64,000 bases of DNA from Parapristionchus giblindavisi. Lineage: Eukaryota; Nematoda; Chromadorea; Rhabditida; Diplogasteridae. The notes under the pieces were generated by a model. The model saw only the letters and a list, made by a program, of their open reading frames with translations, ran no database searches and had not been told where the DNA came from. The position numbers and the translations under genes were made by a program. Below, piece by piece: positions 10,225 through 21,833 of this stretch; the stretch's first letter is position 1; the number at the start of each line of letters is the position of its first letter. The DNA lies in assembly GCA_943737045.1 (NCBI GenBank), contig CALSFV010000023.1:644001-708000 (forward strand), given 5' to 3'.

Positions 10225-13200
10225 TTACAAGTTGAAGAAGATGAACTTCTCGTCGTCGTCACCATCTTGCTCATCACCACCTACAATAATAATTAATTAA
10301 ATAATATTATTAAAAGTATAATTATATCCCAAACTAAATGATCAATAACCAAAATAAGAAAATAAAAGTAGATAGTGATTAAAAATATGAATTACCATTA
10401 ACAAAGTTGAATGAGAAATCAACATTGGAAGAGTTAGTACTTCCTTCTCCACCAGCATCTAAACAAAGGATAACTTTATTAGATATCAATTAATCAATAA
10501 TCATACTACCGTACCTAATAGATTGAAAAATTCCATACCGCTACCAGATGGAGAAGCACCTACAAACAATACAAATAATTTAATTATCATTAATACGGGT
10601 TGGTTGAATATACTCTATGACAATTAATGTCACAGATGAAGCTGAAATCCCACAAGTGAATGACAGACAAATCATTGCAAGGAAAAAATATCAGTGGTAC
10701 ACATACAAAATGTCTCACCAGGACTACCAGCTACAGACTGCTTCAGTTGAGTATCACCGTACATCATAGCGAAGAAGTCAAGGCCTCCATCTATCAACCA
10801 CACTTTAGCAACCATATCACATAATGCATAAAACGTTCATTCAAAATGAATATAGTACCTTGTGAGTTAACACTTGTATTGTGTTCCATCTCCGATTGTC
10901 GTTCTTCTACAGTAACTGCAGCCATCGGAAAATCATCGAATAGATTGAAGACATTCTATAATCGATAATCATTATCATCTTATTCTATTATTCAGATCAA
11001 GGTACATTACATTTATCTTAGATGTCTTTTCCTTCTGATTGAATCCAAACATATCTCCTCCTTCTCCTTCATCCTCATTGGCACACTAGAAAGGAGAATA
11101 TAAATAACAACTATAATACTACTACTAATAACAACAACAATAAAAACAAACATCAACGTCAAATTGAACTTCCACCTCATCTTCATCTTCATTATTGATC
11201 ACTTCCTCATTATCTGTAAGTACATTCCATCGAATGATAATCTCCACAATATTCAATAACTTATAAGCTAAATAATGGATAACTAATGATAATATGTGAC
11301 ACTCTAGTCAGATGGAACAATCTTCTCATTACTTCCAATATACCACAAGAAAGACTAAACCACTCATGTCCATGTCATGGTTGTCCGTTATGACACATAC
11401 CATCTTCTTCTCTTCCTTCATCATCATCATCTTCATTACAAACACTCTCAACTCCATCCTCCTCCATCTCATCCGGCTGACTGTTCTACAAATCCGAAGA
11501 GTTTAAAGATAAAGACCAAACTACAAGGTATACCGTACCTCATTGGTATCATTCAACTCCATCGGCTTATCATGCTGTACTGCTTCTTCTGTGCTTCCCT
11601 GCAATAAATAGTGTAACATTGGTGTTTCGTGCTACAGTAATCCCTACCGTAATATTACGAATAACGTACCGTATGATGGTGGATGAAAGCTTCATCTATA
11701 CTCTCATCAGGATTATGATGAGGGATAGAGAGGATGTTCATCTTATGATCCTTATCTCTCATTGAATCATTTGATGAATTCTCATTAGAAGCTGAACTGA
11801 TAGAGGAAGGAGAAGGAGACTGCAATCAACAAATGATTATCTCAATTCATCTAACTATCAATACAATCTTCTTCTCAACTATTACAACAGTATTTATCCA
11901 TTTCATATACGATCGATGAATGTAAAGTGTTATAAATCCACCTACTTGATCTAACTCCATTACATACATCAAACAATGTTTAATGTATTAAGTGCAAACT
12001 AGAAATAAGGATCGATATAGACTATATCATACCTGACAATTATCAGATATAGAAGCAGCTTTCTGTTCGATATAAGAGTTCATCGTCACTTTCTTCGACT
12101 TGATGAGCTGTTCTTGTGTGGACTCAGGGAGCTCATGAGATACGGCCAATTGACGAGGTACGGTATGCATGAGGAGGAGCCGCCATAGGGTCAACTTGTG
12201 ACTAAAACATCACACAATGAAAATGTAATAATTACTATTAAAAGTGCACACCTTTTCCGTCCTTTGTGTATCCCGATCCAAATCGTCGTCGTAATCACAC
12301 AGATCCTAAAATAGATATCGATTGATTCATGATGATCCCATTCCGTATACCTCCAGTGTACAATCCATATCAGAGTCGAACGTGTCCTCGAGCAAGCGAC
12401 GCTTCTTATCAGCTTCCTACAAATTACAGTATCACACTAAATACAGTATTCGACCATGTGTGACATCAACTACACTACTCATCCAATTACCTTCAGTTCA
12501 TTCAGAGTGGCACTATCAACAGCCAACATCCTCTCCATCTCTTCCTTCTTCACCTGAAGCTTTGCAAATTGCACGCAAAAATCTTTCAGGGGTAACTTCT
12601 CCTCGCTCTCAGCTGCAATTATTGAATCTATTACTGAGAACTGAGACTACAGTAATCAATGCGATTACTGTAGCCTGTTACGGAAATCAATCAATACCTG
12701 CAATTCGTTCTCGTTCCTCTGCATCATCGAAAGCTTTGATATCAGCCTCGAGTTGCGCAATCTCTTTGTTGAGCTCTCGACGCTCGGCCTCTTGCTAAAC
12801 AATAATACGATAGGATATTAATTTTTTATCATAATCATCGATTGATGATACGGTAATCTACCCGTTCCATCTCTTTCCGCCAAGGAGCATTCGCCATCTT
12901 CTGATCGAAATCGGCAACTATTTCGAGTGCCTCAAACAAATACCATAGTAACTTCCTAACTATTAATTTATTGAACGCTCACCTTTGCCATCGTCTGTTC
13001 AAGATCTTCTTTACGAGATTCGAGCTGAAATTACAATTATTGATTTTTAACGGAAAAACAAATACCGTACCGCGCTCGTTTCGAACCGAATTCTCTCCTT
13101 ATTGAGAACATGAAGTTCTTTCATGTCCTTGATTTCATCATGAAGACTGCAATATAGAATGTTAAAAAAAATAATTTTGAACAAAATTGAAACGAAATTT

Positions 13201-14102
13201 GTTCAAGACAATTCAATCATTGACGTAATCTATATCAATACAAGAATTGGTTCTTCTTCCGATAACGGCATCGACCTTAACCCAATGACCGTCTTTGTGA
13301 AATAAATAGTCAAAAGAATTGGGATAGGAATGAAATAGAAAAAATATGTGATACAATTATCGGAAGGACGATCCTACCCCTCCCCAATAGCATATCAAAG
13401 TTGTTTCCTTCCAACCAGTTGATATCCCGTTTCACCCACCGTTGATTATCCTTGATTAACGCAGCAAGCTTCGCCTTCTTCGCGTCTCTCGTTGCACGCA
13501 GCTTTATCAGAATCTTCTCCTGTGCGTTCCAACGTGCGCGCACCTCCTCACGCATCTTGTGCAATTCTTCAAATCAATCAATAATGACAATGAATATTCA
13601 ACAAGGATACAGTATGCCACTCACTTGTCTGGACTATCTTTGCTTCGCGGCGGCGTTTGTCTACACGCAATTTCTTGTCCACTAAAACAAAGACATAATT
13701 TAAGTGGAAGCATTTTTTTCTCGAAATTTTCGTTCCGTGATAGATTATACGACCCTATGAGGTCCACAGTGAGGGCACTTTTAATTCAAAGAATCAACGC
13801 CAACAAATGGCAAGCTAATTTAAGATCTTCCTAAACAAGCAAGCACATGTTTCAGATTAACATAGCATATAAGCAACGGACTTGAAGCAATCGTATCCTC
13901 GAAGACCTTATCAACCTTCGCCAACTCATCCGATTCCATGCCTGCACGTACCAAGCGAGCTCGACCCTGAATCAATCAATATCAATCAATAATGGTACAG
14001 AATATCACCTACCACAGCAAGGACGAATCAAACAGTTTCCATATCCTCGGCTGCACGTAGACGACTACAAACATCTTCACCGATAGGATCAAACTTACTC
14101 AT
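10225..14102 (-). CDS. Coiled-coil protein with acidic, Phe-motif-rich C-terminal tail
   Basis: Family not recognised. I reconstruct 22 exons and 599 residues, all phases consistent. Exons run 14102-14034, 13966-13882, 13681-13625, 13566-13440, 13146-13071, 13024-12983, 12930-12862, 12794-12698, 12612-12491, 12416-12351, 12305-12250, 12201-12033, 11819-11670, 11598-11539, 11485-11401, 11213-11152, 11085-11011, 10955-10859, 10790-10719, 10559-10515, 10458-10396 and 10280-10225. The start is MSKFDPIGEDVCSRLRAAED. Roughly residues 20-300 are heptad-rich charged coiled coil (REAKIVQTK, HDEIKDMKELHVLNKERIRF, EEMERMLAVDSATLNELK). The last 250 residues are Ser/Asp/Glu-rich and low in complexity, with runs such as EDDDDEGREED. 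Short aromatic motifs are embedded: DMFGFN, NVFNLFDDF, GLDFFAMMYG, MEFFNLLDAG, DFSFNFVN, and the terminal KFIFFNL. A scaffold role is only a guess. Confidence 0.78.
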
Positions 14103-15372
14103 ACTTCCTGATGAAAAGAACCCTTACGAGCATATAAATAACGATCGTGATTATAGCCTTCCATTATCCAGGTAACTGTATTCTTACAGTACGCTTCTAT
14201 ACGTTATCAATTGATTCATACGATGTAATACTTTCGCCAACACTTTTTATAGGTATTTCAAAACATAAAGCAAAACGAGTCTCTCTGCGGTACATCTAAA
14301 AGGGGTGGGCTTCTCTATATTCGAGGGTCATACACAAGGAACAACGAAATAAAGAAAAACGGCGCTAGAGTACCGAAAGAATTAAACGAGAACGTTAATC
14401 AAAGCGAAGAAGATACACAGACTAATGAACGGATCAACGGGGAAAGGGGAACCAAGGAATAAATGCACAACAGCAAGCACACAAAACGACGTCAAATCGG
14501 TCACAGAGTATTTGATCATATTCAGTCAGTCAGCCATTTACAAGAAGAACAATTGAATCAAACCAAAACGAGGGCAAATATGCCATCCCGAGTGTATATA
14601 TTCATCGTGGTAGAAGGGCAGGAACTGCAAAGAATATTGAGACTATATTTGTGACACAATCAGGGGTGGAGCATGGAAGGGCATATATTATATAGTAGTA
14701 CTAGTACATGGAGAGATGAGGAAGTGAGCATGGAAAGAGTAAGAGAAACGAAGAACACACACATGGATGTCTATATCAATGCAATCGATATCGGGATCAT
14801 ACAGTACACCGTATACGATATAGAAACATCGATCAATACGGGAATTACATGATGACAAGACTACAATATTAGAATTATTAGAAACAAAAAAAAGAAAGTA
14901 GAAAGGTAGCTACTCTTAATTCATTTAGAGGCGAGAGCCAAAGAGTGTGTGTGTGTAGTAATTACAGATAATTGGATTGGATTTTGTAAGATTAGGGCAT
15001 TGGAAAAGGGAAAGAAAAGATGAGAAAATGTCAATTGTTTGGTAAATTATATAAGATTAGCTTAACAAAATAAAAATAAAATAGTGAACCCAGAAGAAAA
15101 AAAGGAGGCATAGTTAGTCTAAAAACGTTAGCAACCGTCAAATAGTGTTGAAAGTGGGAAAGATACTAGTAAGTTACGATAGTAGCGAGATGTTTAAAAG
15201 TTTAAAAAATGTAGAACGAAAGGGGTCGGGGTAAGATGATGGGATTATGAGACAGGTAAAAGTGGTGAAACGCATCGGAGACAAGAATCTAATAAATGGG
15301 GAAGGGGGCTATAAGACACAGAAAAAGAGGGTCTCCACAGTGGAGGTTGTCGATATTGAAAGTGTACTCTAC
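14103..15372. other. Intergenic / 3' UTR of PUF gene
   Basis: About 1.27 kb between the coiled-coil gene start and the PUF stop. It is purine-rich on the plus strand (GAAAGAAAAG words), as expected for a pyrimidine-rich minus-strand UTR. No RNA gene or ORF is supportable. Confidence 0.5.
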
Positions 15373-18022
15373 TCAACGGAAATGATCAGGCACACGAGGA
15401 GAAGATCCAGTATTGTTATTAGATGATTGATTACGATTATGATGGAATCCACCAATGGGTACAATCAAATGTTGACCACGTCCCGAACGAAGCATGTCCA
15501 GAATCTTCTTACCAGACGAGTATCTGTAACCATCAGCAATCAATAAATAATCCAGATTGATATAGCATACCTGAGGAGTCGTGCCTGGTTTCTCGATATA
15601 CGTTCCTCCAGTCTAATGAGCCAGTGTTCACGCACACGTCTCTCCAATGGGCTGTTCGTGTTCAAGCAAATCTACAACTTATCAATTATTGATTGATTCA
15701 CATTATGCAAGCTCTTACCGTGAGCATACGTTGGACGACATAGTTGCCAAACTGATGGAAGAGCAGAATGTCAAGTGCGTCCTTCTTCGTCTCACTACAA
15801 ATTGACATTATCGACTGGTTGATCAACAGCGATACAGTATACTTACGGATGAGGAACGTATCCATCGAATATCTCATCCATCATCTCACGAAGCATTGAT
15901 GGTGATGCGTGCTCCATCGCCTTCTCAACAACGTGAGAAGCATACTTCTCCTGCGAGAGGGAGAGTAGCTTGCACCTAAACCAATCCATAATCAATCAAT
16001 AATCAAAAGTACAAGACACTTACAATAGTGATCGTTCGATGATCATGTCTCTATACTCAGATAGACAAGGAGTCATGATGACGTGTTGAATGACATAGTT
16101 AGCAAACTCATTCGAAGATAGACGCTCACAATTGTCGAGTAAACGCGACATCATCTCTTTGAGTAATTGATCACGAGTGGGGTCTTTATGTGATCCCGAA
16201 ATTACGGTAGCCCATTCGGTACTATCCGCATGAACGAAGGGAGAGACAGGCATTAGTGCCGACTGCATATTGTTGCGACGGATTGTGTTGTAGGTAGAGT
16301 TCATGGGTGAATCATCATGACCTTCTGATAGGAGTTGAATGGCTAATTGTATTACACGACAACCGTACTTGTTCTCTACCACCTGAATGACAACGGATTA
16401 ATGTATTACCAATTGGGACTACGCTAACTTACATCAAAGAAGTTTCTATCCTTCATGAGAGCAGAGATAATGAAGCACCAGTAACGGATCTCGAACGAGT
16501 TGAAGATCTACAATCAACCAATGATTCAAAATCAAGCAATATTCCAACCTTCTGAATGACATGATTGGCATTCTGATCAACAGTCAGCAGAACGAGATCA
16601 GTGTCGTGAAGTTGATCAAGAAGAGGAACCTTGAGGTCATCAGGAAGATACTAAAACAGAACTACTGTCAACGATATTACCGTGCGAGAAGTTATGTATG
16701 AACCAACCAGTTCATACATAACATATCTGCTCTCAAACATAATGCGACACTTTCTTATCAACATTACCTCGATAACCTTTTGTACGACTCTGCACGAGTA
16801 TCTGTTCATGCAGAGTGCGAACATCGACTTGCTCACGGTGTCCGCAATCCATTTCTTCTCCTCGTGAGTACTCAACTCAATCATCTTCTGTACGACAAAG
16901 TTGGCGAAAACGTCCTTGCACATCTCCTAAGGGGCAAAACAATTATTAGCTGGCACAATATGCAATCGTCGCATACATGGAATAACTGTTCCTTAGCGCA
17001 AATATCACTGAAGATACGGTTACGGTAAGTGCTGCCAACATCGGGATAGTTTTCCTGGAGGAAGCTGAAAATGGGATAAATCAATAATTAAATCATCACA
17101 AACAAAATGCACTCACGTGCTGCCATCTCTGTCCTTCGCGAACTCTTCGAAGAGGCCTTGATCAACGATCTCTTCAAATGTCAGAATGATACGACCAGAG
17201 GCAGGGTCGAGAGCACGCTCAGGAAGGGCGCTACGGCGGATAGCGTTGCGGAAACTGTATAAATAGGCAATGTGACTGGCGAACTTAATGTCAGTAGAGC
17301 CACCTGAATTCGTAAGATCTATTCGAGTCGTCGTGTGATTCATCCGAGAGTCCACAACGAGCACGAGTCGAATGGTATGCAGGTGATGAGAGCAGAGACG
17401 CAGGCTGGAAGCAAGCAAGTAAACATAGCAAGAGTGATGCATATCTAGCGTGCTTACTGGAGAGCGACTAGGAGTGAACCCGGATCTATTTTGGAAACGT
17501 CTCACGGAGCGAACTGGAGATGTTTCGCTATCCCTATAAGCACGAGGAGTCGAAGTGGCTAATCCCATAGAGGAATCGCTTTCGCCGATGGGCGAGAACG
17601 GCATTGGTAGTCCTGAATGAGGATCACCAAATCATTGAGACTATTTGAGATAGGCCTACCTATCTTCTTAGATGGAGAAGCCATCGTCGACTCCTGCTGA
17701 AATTGCGGAGGAGGAGGTACGTATCTATTGGGAGGAGATCCGAAGTCAGCTGAAATGGTGAACTTTCATCAAGAAAGGAGTTGGAGAGAAAGCATACGCT
17801 GTAAGACGTAGTCCGAATATTGTTTGCCATCATACGAAACTGGTGGATGATGTTGAATCTCGAACATTGTTAATACGTCGGCTAACTGAAAATATGTTGA
17901 GTAATTGAAAAAAAATCAAAAAAAAAAATTTTTTTCGATACTCTTTCGGCAGATCTGATGATGCTGACACGTCTCCACCAAGCTGCACTGGGAGGAACCA
18001 CTGAAACATCAAAATTAATCAT
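15373..18022 (-). CDS. Pumilio/PUF-family RNA-binding protein
   Basis: Sequence-specific 3'-UTR binding repressor; PUF proteins control germline and neuronal mRNAs. The start is MINFDVSVVPPSAAWWRRVS (exon 18022-17942), followed by exon 17885-17798 and a Ser/Pro-rich N-terminus with ASPSKKIG, SSMGLATSTPRAYRDSETSP and RSGFTPSRSP. Eight PUF repeats follow, with RNA-contact triplets in order: GSTFLQ (R1), ANFVVQ (R2), SCRVVQ (R3), ANHVIQ (R4), GCRVIQ (R5), ANYVIQ (R6), ASHVVE (R7) and GNYVVQ (R8). A long insertion separates R5 and R6 (about 16150-16330, containing QSALMPVSPFVHADSTEW). The C-terminus is SGRGQHLIVPIGG plus a short Asn/Ser tail. The stop is at 15373-15375. The gene is divergent from the plus-strand LIR-type gene. 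The orthology group (PUM-, FBF- or PUF-9-like) is not resolved by eye. Confidence 0.9.
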
Positions 18023-18783
18023 GAATGATGCTTACAAAAGGAAAAAAATGAGGAAAAACAAAGGAAAATAAAAGAAGTTGGTCGCTTTTTCCCGCCCAAA
18101 ATAAGAGCGCGGTAGGATTTCGATAAACACAGGAAGTCAGAAGGTCCGGACTAACATTTTATTGATTGAAAAAAATATACATTGAAAATGATTTTATATT
18201 ATGTTATTCATTTAATTATAATAATTTTTGCAATTAATTCTAATATATATGTTTTTGCCTTCCCTAATACTGCATTTAAAAAAATTTTTATAGCTGGATG
18301 CAAATTTATTCCCACGTGAATAAATTAGTTCACGATAAATATAAATTCTACAGTATGTCATTGCCGCTTGGATTTTGTTTATTTACTCCGGTTTTACCGC
18401 CTCATCCCACGTGGGCCCACATTGTTTTTGATCTACTTTCTTTCATTTTAAATTTTTATTTTCATTGATCAAAATTCTTAACCTGGCAAATATCTGTTCC
18501 ACGATGTTTCTATTCACAAACCTAACACAAAGCATAAACTAAGTTATACGTTCATCTTTTTGAGCTCTGTTTCTTATCGGATGCACTTTTGTGTCTGCCT
18601 TCTACCTTCAATTTTCATGATCGGTACAATTTGGATTTCATTTGAACAATTTAAACTGAATTTGAACTTGTCCCCCAACCTTGAATTGTTATGCACGTTT
18701 CCCTCTGACTCATCGATTTCGACATCGTTCCTATATTACATAGACTTAGTCACTTCGTGTTATCACTCCATCTCATTCAGACC
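18023..18783. other. Divergent intergenic region (PUF / coiled-coil LIR gene)
   Basis: About 760 bp between two divergently transcribed genes; it should hold both promoters. It is AT-rich on the PUF side. A CCCACGTGGG palindrome lies near 18407-18416 with a related CCCACGTGAA at 18311, so two CACGTG/E-box-like cores are present. The 83-codon frame 18560-18811 overlaps the next gene's start in another frame and is not supported. Confidence 0.5.
18407..18416. promoter_or_regulatory. CACGTG (E-box) palindrome
   Basis: CCCACGTGGG in the shared promoter region, with a second CACGTG at about 18313-18318. CACGTG is the established core for bHLH factors such as HLH-30/TFEB and MML-1/MXL. Co-occurrence beside a LIR-bearing, possibly autophagy-linked gene makes it worth recording, but two hexamers in an AT-rich promoter could be chance. 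Confidence 0.35.
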
Positions 18784-21433
18784 ATGGCTTCACCCGACAT
18801 GCACAGTATAATGGATGAAGACTTTGAAGTTATCCAGGCTGGAGTCGGTTAGTTAGCTTGCCTTTTGAATACAAAAAAAATTTTTTTTGCAGATACTACT
18901 TTCCGCTCTCTTGAGCCATCCATCACTAGTTCGATTATTCTTCCACCAGCTCTCGTCGGTTCAACTCTCGATTCTTCCCTGTTCGCACATGAAGAAACAA
19001 TCAAAGACGAGACTGGCTCCATGAAGCACAGTTCCCTCCAGAGTGAAACACCTCTTCTCAATTGTAAGCAACCTGTTCTTAGCTGTTAGCTGTAATGTAA
19101 CACTATTTCGAATGACGGCGTGCGCCCGTTTTGAAAATGTAATACCACATAACTAACTAATATTTCATTCTTCAGGCTCAATAATGTCATCAAATTCTGA
19201 TGGTATGTCATCGGTACTCCGTTCTCAATCTGAAGCCAATGCCGTACTCGAGCGGCACTTGGCCAAACTCGAAGAGTTTTCGCTTCTTGCAGACTCCATC
19301 AAGGTTGGCTAATTTAAGAAATCGATCGATATTCCTCCTGCCATCGTGCAAATCGTTCAATATTCTTACAGGATTCACAATCTGTCAAGAGTCAAGTAGC
19401 TGAGCTCAGTGTTGCTAATGACAAACTCAATCAGGAACTTGAACAGGCCCGTCGTAATGTATGTTTTAGTCAGCTTATTGCGCTCATTTCAAACTTTTTT
19501 TCCATCAGATATGTGATTGAAATAAGTAGAGTCCATGTGATTATTATTATTTTCGAACTTACATGGGAATGGTGTGAACTCACATTTCCCGATTTTCACG
19601 AAAGTTGCAGGGAATACTAACTCGAATACGCTGATTCCAAATCTGCATTAAAAACCTGCGAAATGTTTTTCTGACGCGAGTTATAGCCCGGAAAAGAGCG
19701 ATTTTTTTACTTTTCAAGCCATTTTCAGCTGATTTGTCAGCTTTTTTCTCCATTCAATGTGAATTTTATCGCTCTTCTCTTCTCTTATATTCTCGCTCAA
19801 ATCCTAACTGCATCATTTTAAGGTGGTATGATGTTTTGCTGGTATTCCGGAAGGGGCTGGTTCGATTCCCCGGCAGTGAACTTCTTTTTTCTGATTCATG
19901 GGTGATAAAATGTTTTAAATGACAAAAGATCCCTCCGGTATACCAACAAAACATCGTAAGACTTTATCACGAAGCAGCTTGGAGTGGAAAAAGATGATTA
20001 TGATCATATTGCTTAAGAAAATCAGCTGAACAATCATTTGAAACATTTAAAAAATCACTTTTCGTCGGACTATAACTCGCTCCAGAAAAACATTTCGCAG
20101 GTTTTTAAAGCAGATTTGAAATCAGCGCAGTCGATTTACTAAACCCTGCAATTTTCGTGAAAATCGAGATATGTGAGTTCACACCATTCCCATGTTATCT
20201 ATGCAATGACCTTTATCTTGGAATGACACAATTTGGAAATACTATTGATTATCTTTCAGTTGATCAACCTTCGTACGTCAACGGAGAGTCTTGCTTCTCA
20301 CACCGAACTGCAGACTTTAAAGGATGAGGTATGTCTAGATTGATACTCCATCGTTAATCAATAATATTCAATCGATAATGTGTATCTTCCAGTTAGCGAA
20401 TAAGGATTTCATCATCTCATCACTGTCAAAGCAAATTGTAGAACTAGAACAGGCTAAGAAACAGGCTGTATCTAAGGCTCAGCTCGCACCTGAGGTAGGA
20501 ATCCTTATATAATAAGCTTATTGTTCATATATAGGAACCAAGTTATTGGTTCGTTATTGATTAGTTGCAATGTTGCCAAATGTTTGACACTCGGGGAGGG
20601 GGGGGGAGTGAGCAATGCCTATCGTAGAAGACACTGATGTAATTACTGAGTTACAAGTTAATAAGCGAATACCTCTCCAGCTGACTCTTCATCGTACTCC
20701 CAACCTTGATGAGGTCGAAAGACTTAGAAAGGAGAATGATGCCCTTCACAAGGCTACAGATGATCTAAAGTAAGGAATCAATTGTTATTTCACCTGTAAT
20801 CATAGTTGTCTTTCCAGAGATCGTCTCTCTGAAGAATGTGCAAAACGGATCTATGAGAAGGAACAGAGACACATTCTACAGAGACAAGTTGATACTATGA
20901 ATCTAACAGGTACGGTACAATGATAGTCCGTGGGATAGACCCCCCCCCCCACTCGCAAATTTGAACTTTTTAAGTACCCACACGCGAAATTGAAACCGTA
21001 ATTTGATTTTTTTTCATTGAAATTATCGTTTATCGGTTGATTATTTGATTATTGATTGATAGTTGCAGGAGGAATTCCTTCGGATCAGATCAATAACACT
21101 AGATGCATGCAAGACCTCATGACGAGAAATGAAGAGTGCGAGGTTCTCAGAGCGAAGGTATACGGTAGTATTTATGGATTAATATCTTTTTTTATGTAGA
21201 TCCGTTCGCTAGAAGATGCACTAGCCAAGTCGAAGACTGAAGTTGAAACCCATCAGGAAATCACCAAGGTAAAATTGTGTATTGATTTTACAATTAGCAT
21301 TATCGTATTACCATATACTTTGTAGGTCCTTCAAGAGGATTACGATGAGGGTACTCGTCTTCTCACCGAGAACGGTCGAGTCATTGAAGACTTGAAGAAG
21401 AAACTCGAAGGATACGGTCACTTCGACTTCTAA
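18784..21433 (+). CDS. Coiled-coil protein with N-terminal LIR-like motif
   Basis: I rebuild 355 residues in 11 exons: 18784-18847, 18893-19063, 19176-19303, 19372-19458, 20260-20328, 20393-20494, 20681-20769, 20818-20909, 21069-21157, 21200-21268 and 21326-21433. All are GT-AG with consistent phase. Residues 11-17 read DEDFEVI, an acidic stretch followed by F-x-x-I, the form of an LC3/Atg8-interacting region. A Ser-rich low-complexity part (to about residue 120) follows, then almost continuous coiled coil (VAELSVANDKLNQELEQARR, EVERLRKENDALHKATDDLK, VLRAKIRSLEDALAKSK). The C-terminus is KKKLEGYGHFDF. The layout is that of an autophagy adaptor (optineurin/ALLO-1-like), but I cannot show orthology; any coiled-coil scaffold would look similar. 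Intron 4 holds an 640 bp foldback element. Confidence 0.8.
19555..20203. mobile_element. Foldback element with tRNA-like segment (intron 4 of LIR gene)
   Basis: Inverted arms: ACATGGGAATGGTGTGAACTCACA at about 19561 is mirrored at 20173-20196 (TGTGAGTTCACACCATTCCCATGT), and GCGAAATGTTTTTCTG near 19659 mirrors CAGAAAAACATTTCGC near 20085. Around the centre, 19828-19885 contains GGTATGATGTTTTGCTGGTA and GGCTGGTTCGATTCCCCGGC, the latter a perfect pol III B-box core (GGTTCGATTCC). No ORF of interest. Confidence 0.8.
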
Positions 21434-21833
21434 TCAATCAATACAATGTACTATCTACTACTGTACTCTGAGCTAATGTTCATTCCATCTGTACATAGAC
21501 TGTCATTATACTTGTTGGACACTATTTGATCTGTAGTTTGTAGTTTCGATTCGTGTTCATTTGTATATATATATATTTAATACATGTATGATTATTATCC
21601 CGAAGTCTTATACCAATACTCACCAATCAATCGATAATCACTACAACCATCAATATTCTCGTCATGGAGCTGTTCTATCACACTGCGACATTTTGTTATA
21701 CTATTTGATAAAATATCTTTATTCTATATAATTTGATGAATTCATATAATTGAGAATATCTCTCATGAGACATGGCTTTTATGAAGATAAATGCAAACTT
21801 AAAACGTTGTCAAATTCTATATATTTTGTACTC
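21434..21833. other. Tail-to-tail 3' UTRs
   Basis: 400 bp between the stops of the LIR-type gene (+) and kynureninase (-). It holds a TATATATATATA run near 21565-21578 and nothing else I can support. Confidence 0.5.

Noticed and set aside
13226..13292. Possible extra Myb-like exon (GHWVKVDAVIGRR...) in the coiled-coil gene
   Set aside because: It joins exon 4 only through a different donor and cannot reach the next exon in phase. The GTGGGT donor at 13439 joins exon 4 to exon 5 perfectly and keeps the coiled coil.
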